NCBI GenBank assembly: GCA_964432155.1
Contig: CAYSMF010000007.1
Location: 43,028-107,027 of the forward strand
Reading direction: 5' to 3'
Source of the DNA: UBA10438 sp964432155
GTDB lineage: Bacteria; Bacteroidota; Ignavibacteria; Kapaibacteriales; Kapaibacteriaceae
DNA length: 64,000 nucleotides
Shown here: one piece after another, positions 60,356-64,000 of the stretch
Layout: every line of letters begins with the position of its first letter
Position numbering within the stretch: the stretch's first letter is position 1
Position numbers and translations under genes: made by a program
The notes under the pieces: generated by a model
What the model was told of the DNA's origin: nothing
Database searches by the model: none
Seen by the model: the letters and a program-made list of their open reading frames with translations, nothing else

Positions 60356-61162
60356 CTAGTCCACAAGATAGACTGACACCCTGTGGGCAGTTTTACCCAC
60401 AAAGATGATTTTCTTTCCGGAAGAAGTCGTGATAGTCTTTGGATCATATTTGATGACCTCAACGTCAGCCTTACCAGAAACAAGGCCACCAAGCTCACCC
60501 GAAGACAGAGCGACCGTTGAATTCGCGCCGAACACCTTACTAAAGGAGTGGGCACCACTTTCTTCTGGATCGTCTGGATGAGTGACTGCGACCGTTATCT
60601 GCATGTACCCGCCAGCACCGGTGAAATTGATGGTTTTACCAGTGGAGATATCGATGGTATCAAGACGGTTAAACCCACTAAATCTCACGCGTTCTTCGAA
60701 AACAACACTGGTGTCGATTGTTCCGAGGGCTGCATCGGAATTCGCCTTGGTAACCCTATTCGTCGATGAACCACTGCTAAAGTAACTCTGCAGGCCGTTA
60801 GAGTTGAATCCCCATGCAGCAGACTTGCTAGGAATGTCTAGTGATGTTCCATTAACTGAGATGTCGGCAATCGTCGTGGCAGAGTCAATCGTGGGTCTGA
60901 ACGCTACAGTCGCTTCGTGCTCAGTGTACGACGATATGTTAGACGAGTTGTTCCAATCTCGAAGCTCAGAGTAGTTCTGAGTGAGCAGCAAGACTGCGTT
61001 AACATTAACGGTATCAACACTGGCAATTACTCCATCGAAGTCTACAATCGAGAGTATCGAACCGTACCAACTCTTTCCGCCGCTGGTAACATCCGTCGTG
61101 TTTTCGGTACAGGCTGTAATGAGTGAGAGTGAAAGTGCCGTAAGGCAAAGGATGCGAGTCAT
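60356..61162 (-). CDS. Lipoprotein of unknown function
   Basis: 268 residues with a clear lipobox (SLITAC) and a polar mature part rich in Ser, Asn and Thr. Features are TGAGGYMQITVAV and a final KIIFVGKTAHRVSVYLVD. No family recognised. Its AT-rich codon use differs from most of the window and fits the flanking strip (60238-62991), so recent transfer is plausible. Confidence 0.6.
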   Translation of the reverse strand: MTRILCLTALSLSLITACTENTTDVTSGGKSWYGSILSIVDFDGVIASVDTVNVNAVLLLTQNYSELRDWNNSSNISSYTEHEATVAFRPTIDSATTIADISVNGTSLDIPSKSAAWGFNSNGLQSYFSSGSSTNRVTKANSDAALGTIDTSVVFEERVRFSGFNRLDTIDISTGKTINFTGAGGYMQITVAVTHPDDPEESGAHSFSKVFGANSTVALSSGELGGLVSGKADVEVIKYDPKTITTSSGKKIIFVGKTAHRVSVYLVD

Positions 61163-61213
61163 GTAAAGTTCCTTTTGGGGTATGAACGGTGCCTTGCCTT
61201 GTTTGTTAAGTCG

Positions 61214-61668
61214 CTACTCTGAGTAGCAAGCCTGTCCGACGCGAAAAACTGCTACTCGGTCTGGGTCTCTAGGATTCCTTCGCGCCCATTCAGCGTTGAG
61301 CTGATCCAGCTCTACTTGATATACCAGTTTTGTCCAGCAAACTTGCCTATTGGTCTTCTTGGCCTCGATGTAGTAGGCCAATAGGTTGTTTTTTCTCATG
61401 AACTGCTGTGCATTAGCAGTGGCTGGGGTGATTTTGATATCGTTATCATTGGGCGCACGACCATTCAAGATAATGCCACTAGGCCAGCTGTTAACGTAGT
61501 TGGTGGTCGTGTATTGGACAATTCGAATAGTGTATCCGGTCGAACACCAGTATTCGAACTTGAACCTTTGATATGTCTGTGGAGGATCTTTCCACCCTCA
61601 GGGACTGAGCCTAGTAGCACGCAAACCAACACTAGTGCCATTGGTTTGGCAGAATCAACAAGCTTCAT
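61214..61668 (-). pseudogene. Frameshifted gene for a secreted protein
   Basis: ATG 61668 starts a signal peptide (KPMALVLVCVLLGSVPEGG) in one frame; after about 61590 the same reading is lost. A second frame, open from 61597 to TAG 61214, continues with KDPPQTYQRFKFEYW and ends FRVGQACYSE. A frameshift near 61590-61597 joins them, so the gene is probably broken (or the assembly has a one-base error). The product would be about 150 residues and secreted. Function unknown. Confidence 0.6.
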
Positions 61669-61727
61669 TCTATTACTCGACAAGTTTGGCCTAAGAAACT
61701 CGCTCCGACAAAGCTTGCGAAAAATAC

Positions 61728-61804
61728 CCGCCCGAGTAAACACACGTTGCCTCTTAGACCTGCGTGCAGAGGTCAGACTTTGGTGGCGGAGGGGTGTTCG
61801 TGAT
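61728..61804 (-). repeat. 77-bp direct repeat, copy B
   Basis: Five mismatches to copy A. It stands 59 bases upstream of ATG 61668. On the minus strand a short frame from ATG 61810 encodes 18 residues (MYITNTPPPPKSDLCTQV) then TAA 61754-61756. Confidence 0.85.
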
Positions 61805-61931
61805 ATACATTACCGACGCGAGCTGCCTCGCATCGATCATTTATCCTGATTGTGTAACGGCATACTTCGCTCTCACTCTCACGCCGGAACAGATTTAGTT
61901 GGAAGGGCGGAGACATTGATCGAGTGAATAC

Positions 61932-62876
61932 CTATCTAAACGTGATCGGGCTCTCAAACGAGTGCGAACTCAGCGATATTCGGAATGGGGTTTGCACATA
62001 CTCCCCATCTTGATGCATCGAGATATACACGTGATCGAGTTCGTACGCATATGCGTATAGGCCGAGGGTAGCAAGTGAACAGCAGGCTTCGTGCAAGTTT
62101 CTCTTGACGACGATGGCATTGCTGATCGAATCTTCGCGCTTTAATCGTCCGACATCCACAACCCACATCTCAGGACCCCACCCTTTACCACTTGACGATG
62201 CGTATCGATTCGGGTTCACCTGAAGAATCACGTAGTCGGTACCCCGAATAGAACCTTGCACATACATATCGCTCACCAATTGTGACATTTCAAAAGATTG
62301 CCCATCTACGACAGGGCTTCTCGATTCTTGACTAGGCCCGAGATACCAGCCGCTACTTCCGACCAAGTATCCAGACAACCAAGTTCTCTTGTAGAAATAC
62401 AGCGGACCCCCACGTGGGTCTGACACTTCCTCATCGAGAAGCGTATCAGTTGAATAGTCGTAACGAAGGTCGTTCGTGCTGACCAACAAGGTCCTGTTCG
62501 GTAGCCTTTCAATAGAATAAACATATAACCAACGCTTAAGTACCGGGTCCCAACCGTCATCCAAACAGCGCGACGGCCGAATCTCGGAAATCAAGCCAGT
62601 GCTAATGTTGATGACATAGTTTCTCGATACAGTATCTCCGTTGGATCATCGGACTAGGCACGAAGCAAATATCGAGTCTGAGCTGTGGCCAAGAAAACCA
62701 GAGCCAACGAGTTTCCAAAACGATTCGTCTCTCGGCAGTAAAGCCGGAACCTCGAGCGAGTAGAGTCGTTCATTGTTCTGCACTCCAACAACGATAAGTT
62801 GACGCGAATAATCGCGTACAAGAAGACTTGTTTTTATCATCAGCCATTTCGACGACCATATAGGCAAAGCTTGCAA
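61932..62876 (-). pseudogene. Decayed gene with an in-frame stop
   Basis: Two open stretches in the same frame, 62876-62649 and 62645-61932, are separated only by TGA 62646-62648. The joined protein of about 310 residues has no start codon in a natural place (TTG 62876; the frame also runs 27 codons upstream to another TGA) and no recognised family. The C-terminal part has WYLGPSQESRSPVVDG and WGPEMWVVDVG, hinting at a beta-propeller-like or other extracellular protein, but this is a guess. Probably a relic. Confidence 0.55.
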
Positions 62877-62991
62877 CTCGAATGCTTCCAGCCATTCTGA
62901 GTTCAGACTCAGGGCAAGTTGGAGTAACTGGGGAGAAGTTCACTCTTCACGCATGCAGCTACACGAGATCTACTTCGGATGTGTTTATGCT

Positions 62992-63693
62992 TCAGCGCAG
63001 TGATGTGGCTACGGTACTAACAACACGTATGTCGAGATGATGCGAGAAGTACAGCGATAGGACACTTTCAATCTCAAGTTCGTCTGCATGCGACACAGCG
63101 CATGCTTCACCACGCGCGCATGTGCGGAGAGCGTCGTACGCAGTGCGCGAACACCGCAGACCATCTTCGCCGTCGCGTCGCACCACGCCATCGGTGAGAC
63201 CGATCCGGACCACAGCACCGATTGGTGGTTCGCCCAGCGGTAGGCCGAAGCCCATCACGTTGGCCAAGGCACAGCGGAATCCTACCGACACGCTATATGC
63301 CGTCGAAGGATCTTCGTCGTTGAGACGGTGCAGTGCAGTTACGAGCAAATCGAATACGCGTGCGTCGGGCTGTTCCTGTGCCTGGGTTTTCATCACCATT
63401 TCGCACATCAGCAGACCCGATCTGAGCAGCTCAAGGTCCGACCCCAGACGTCGCAGCGGATGCAGCAACTCGGCCTTTGCTACGGTATGAAGGTCCTTCA
63501 TTGGACGGTGGTACACCGTGCATCGGATATGGGAAAGCGGCTCCATGGCCGACCCAAATGCTGACTTGGTGGTGCGGGCCCCCTTCGCCACTACGCCCAT
63601 TTTTCCGTGCTCTCGCGTGTACAGCGTTACGATCCGGGAGCTATCCCCGTGGCGTCGAGCATGGAGTACAATGGCCTCGGTGGTAAGTATCAC
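62992..63693 (-). CDS. recO: DNA repair protein RecO
   Basis: 233 residues. An OB fold at the N-terminus (TTEAIVLHARRHGDSSRIVTL in pieces) is followed by helical bundle. RecO anneals DNA and, with RecF (29610) and RecR, loads RecA at gaps. The Cys4 zinc motif of some RecO proteins is not evident. It lies between the AT-rich strip and the tRNA-Asn gene. Confidence 0.9.
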   Translation of the reverse strand: MILTTEAIVLHARRHGDSSRIVTLYTREHGKMGVVAKGARTTKSAFGSAMEPLSHIRCTVYHRPMKDLHTVAKAELLHPLRRLGSDLELLRSGLLMCEMVMKTQAQEQPDARVFDLLVTALHRLNDEDPSTAYSVSVGFRCALANVMGFGLPLGEPPIGAVVRIGLTDGVVRRDGEDGLRCSRTAYDALRTCARGEACAVSHADELEIESVLSLYFSHHLDIRVVSTVATSLR

Positions 63694-63740
63694 ACCCGAA
63701 ATTACGCATTCCCTGCCGGCCCCCTTGATGCCGAGTGTTC

Positions 63741-63770
63741 TTGCAGGTTTCCATCCGACCCGTATATTTG
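63741..63770 (+). promoter_or_regulatory. tRNA-Asn promoter (TTG - 19 nt - TATATTTG)
   Basis: TTG 63741-63743 and TATATTTG 63763-63770 with a 19-base spacer: a perfect Bacteroidota-type pair, 8 bases before the mature tRNA end. Confidence 0.65.
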
Positions 63771-63778
63771 TAGTCTAT

Positions 63779-63852
63779 TCCGCAGTAGCTCAGCTGGTTA
63801 GAGCATCTGACTGTTAATCAGAGGGTCCGGGGTTCAAGTCCCTGCTGCGGAG
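63779..63852 (+). tRNA. tRNA-Asn (anticodon GTT)
   Basis: A 74-base cloverleaf: acceptor TCCGCAG / CTGCGGA, D-stem GCTC / GAGC, anticodon stem TCTGA / TCAGA with loop CTGTTAA (anticodon GTT), TTCAAGT in the T-loop, discriminator G. The 3' CCA is not encoded. A strong hairpin follows at 63858. Confidence 0.97.
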
Positions 63853-63857
63853 CAGAA

Positions 63858-63903
63858 ACGAACAACGCCCGTCATGCTTTCGCAGGACGGGCGTTCGTTG
63901 TTT
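63858..63903 (+). terminator. Hairpin terminator after tRNA-Asn
   Basis: AACGCCCGTC and GACGGGCGTT pair (10 bp) around a 12-base loop, with extended pairing AACGAA / TTCGTT and TTT at the end. Confidence 0.8.
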
Positions 63904-63920
63904 CGGGGGTTAGGGGGGGG

Positions 63921-64000
63921 TTAGAGTGACAACATATATCCATCTGTAACGAGCCCATACTCGTCCGCTGAGTGCGTCACAATTGTGAATGAACCTGATC
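63921..64000 (-). CDS. C-terminal end of an unidentified protein (partial)
   Basis: On the minus strand a frame enters from the right edge and stops at TAA 63921-63923, giving 25 residues ending DEYGLVTDGYMLSL. Too short for a family call. Other frames in this edge are closed or composition-poor. Confidence 0.35.
   Translation of the reverse strand, partial: SGSFTIVTHSADEYGLVTDGYMLSL

Noticed and set aside
1..64000. CRISPR arrays, prophage, transposases and defence islands
   Set aside because: No regularly spaced repeats, integrases, capsid genes, restriction enzymes or insertion-sequence ends were seen in either strand.

Overview
The window looks like chromosomal DNA of a free-living Gram-negative bacterium of the Bacteroidota/Chlorobi superphylum, most likely a deep branch such as the Ignavibacteria/Kapabacteria. 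The evidence is as follows: (i) promoter-like boxes of the Bacteroidota TAnnTTTG type stand before many genes, while Shine-Dalgarno sequences are mostly weak or absent; (ii) a metalloprotease (44714-47272) and a small secreted protein (55995-56684) carry type IX secretion-type C-terminal domains; (iii) there is a DUF4835 (PorD-like) protein; (iv) lipid A genes lpxB and lpxK, lipoproteins and beta-barrels show an outer membrane. No strain-level identification is attempted.

Layout: 1-9.5 kb holds a barrel protein tail, a J-domain protein, a HIT-membrane-rhodanese fusion, a sigma-54-type activator, a cyclase-family hydrolase, ssb, an MCE (MlaD-like) protein, a VWA-OmpA lipoprotein and two flavoproteins. 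9.5-16.6 kb: an MGMT-family protein, tandem FKBP isomerases, a fatty-acid desaturase, an ABC-F ATPase and aconitase. 16.6-26.6 kb: an aspartylglucosaminidase-type asparaginase, a YhcH protein with a small partner opposite a baeRF-type release-factor homologue, a c-type cytochrome-like lipoprotein, a four-LysM lytic transglycosylase, a sugar nucleotidyltransferase, and the metK-ahcY pair. 26.6-32 kb, minus strand: a replication cluster dnaN-recF-dciA-gyrB plus a GNAT acetyltransferase. 32-38.3 kb: tightly packed psd-pssA-purS-purQ-tatA-tatB-gatA, then osmC (minus), sucD and ndk. 38.3-42.9 kb: two related secreted proteins and a membrane GAF-GAF-degenerate-GGDEF protein. 42.9-50 kb, minus: an endonuclease/phosphatase lipoprotein, proline dehydrogenase, a reprolysin-like T9SS protease, tmk, a TadA-RsmI fusion and DUF4835. 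50-52.5 kb: two outer-membrane-type proteins, the second with a helix-hairpin-helix. 52.5-56 kb, minus: lpxB-acyltransferase-lpxK-glutamine amidotransferase. 56-60 kb: a T9SS-tagged protein, a DUF3298 lipoprotein, a lipase-like lipoprotein and a CNNM/CorC transporter. 60.1-63 kb: a visibly AT-richer strip with a 77-bp direct repeat, one orphan lipoprotein and two decayed genes. 63-64 kb: recO, tRNA-Asn and a partial gene.

Most of the window is ordinary core genome, with very short spacers, frequent ATGA overlaps and three pairs of convergent genes whose 3' ends overlap. The most notable items are: an apparent TadA-RsmI fusion that would put a tRNA wobble deaminase and a 16S rRNA decoding-site methyltransferase on one chain; promoter boxes placed 2-6 nt before start codons, which implies leaderless mRNAs; a 27-bp palindromic repeat present three times near 16.5-17.7 kb; the baeRF/YhcH locus; the GAF-GAF-degenerate GGDEF locus; and the repeat-marked strip of decayed genes at 60.1-63 kb. 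I see no CRISPR array, prophage, transposase or recognisable defence island, and I do not claim a proven new system.
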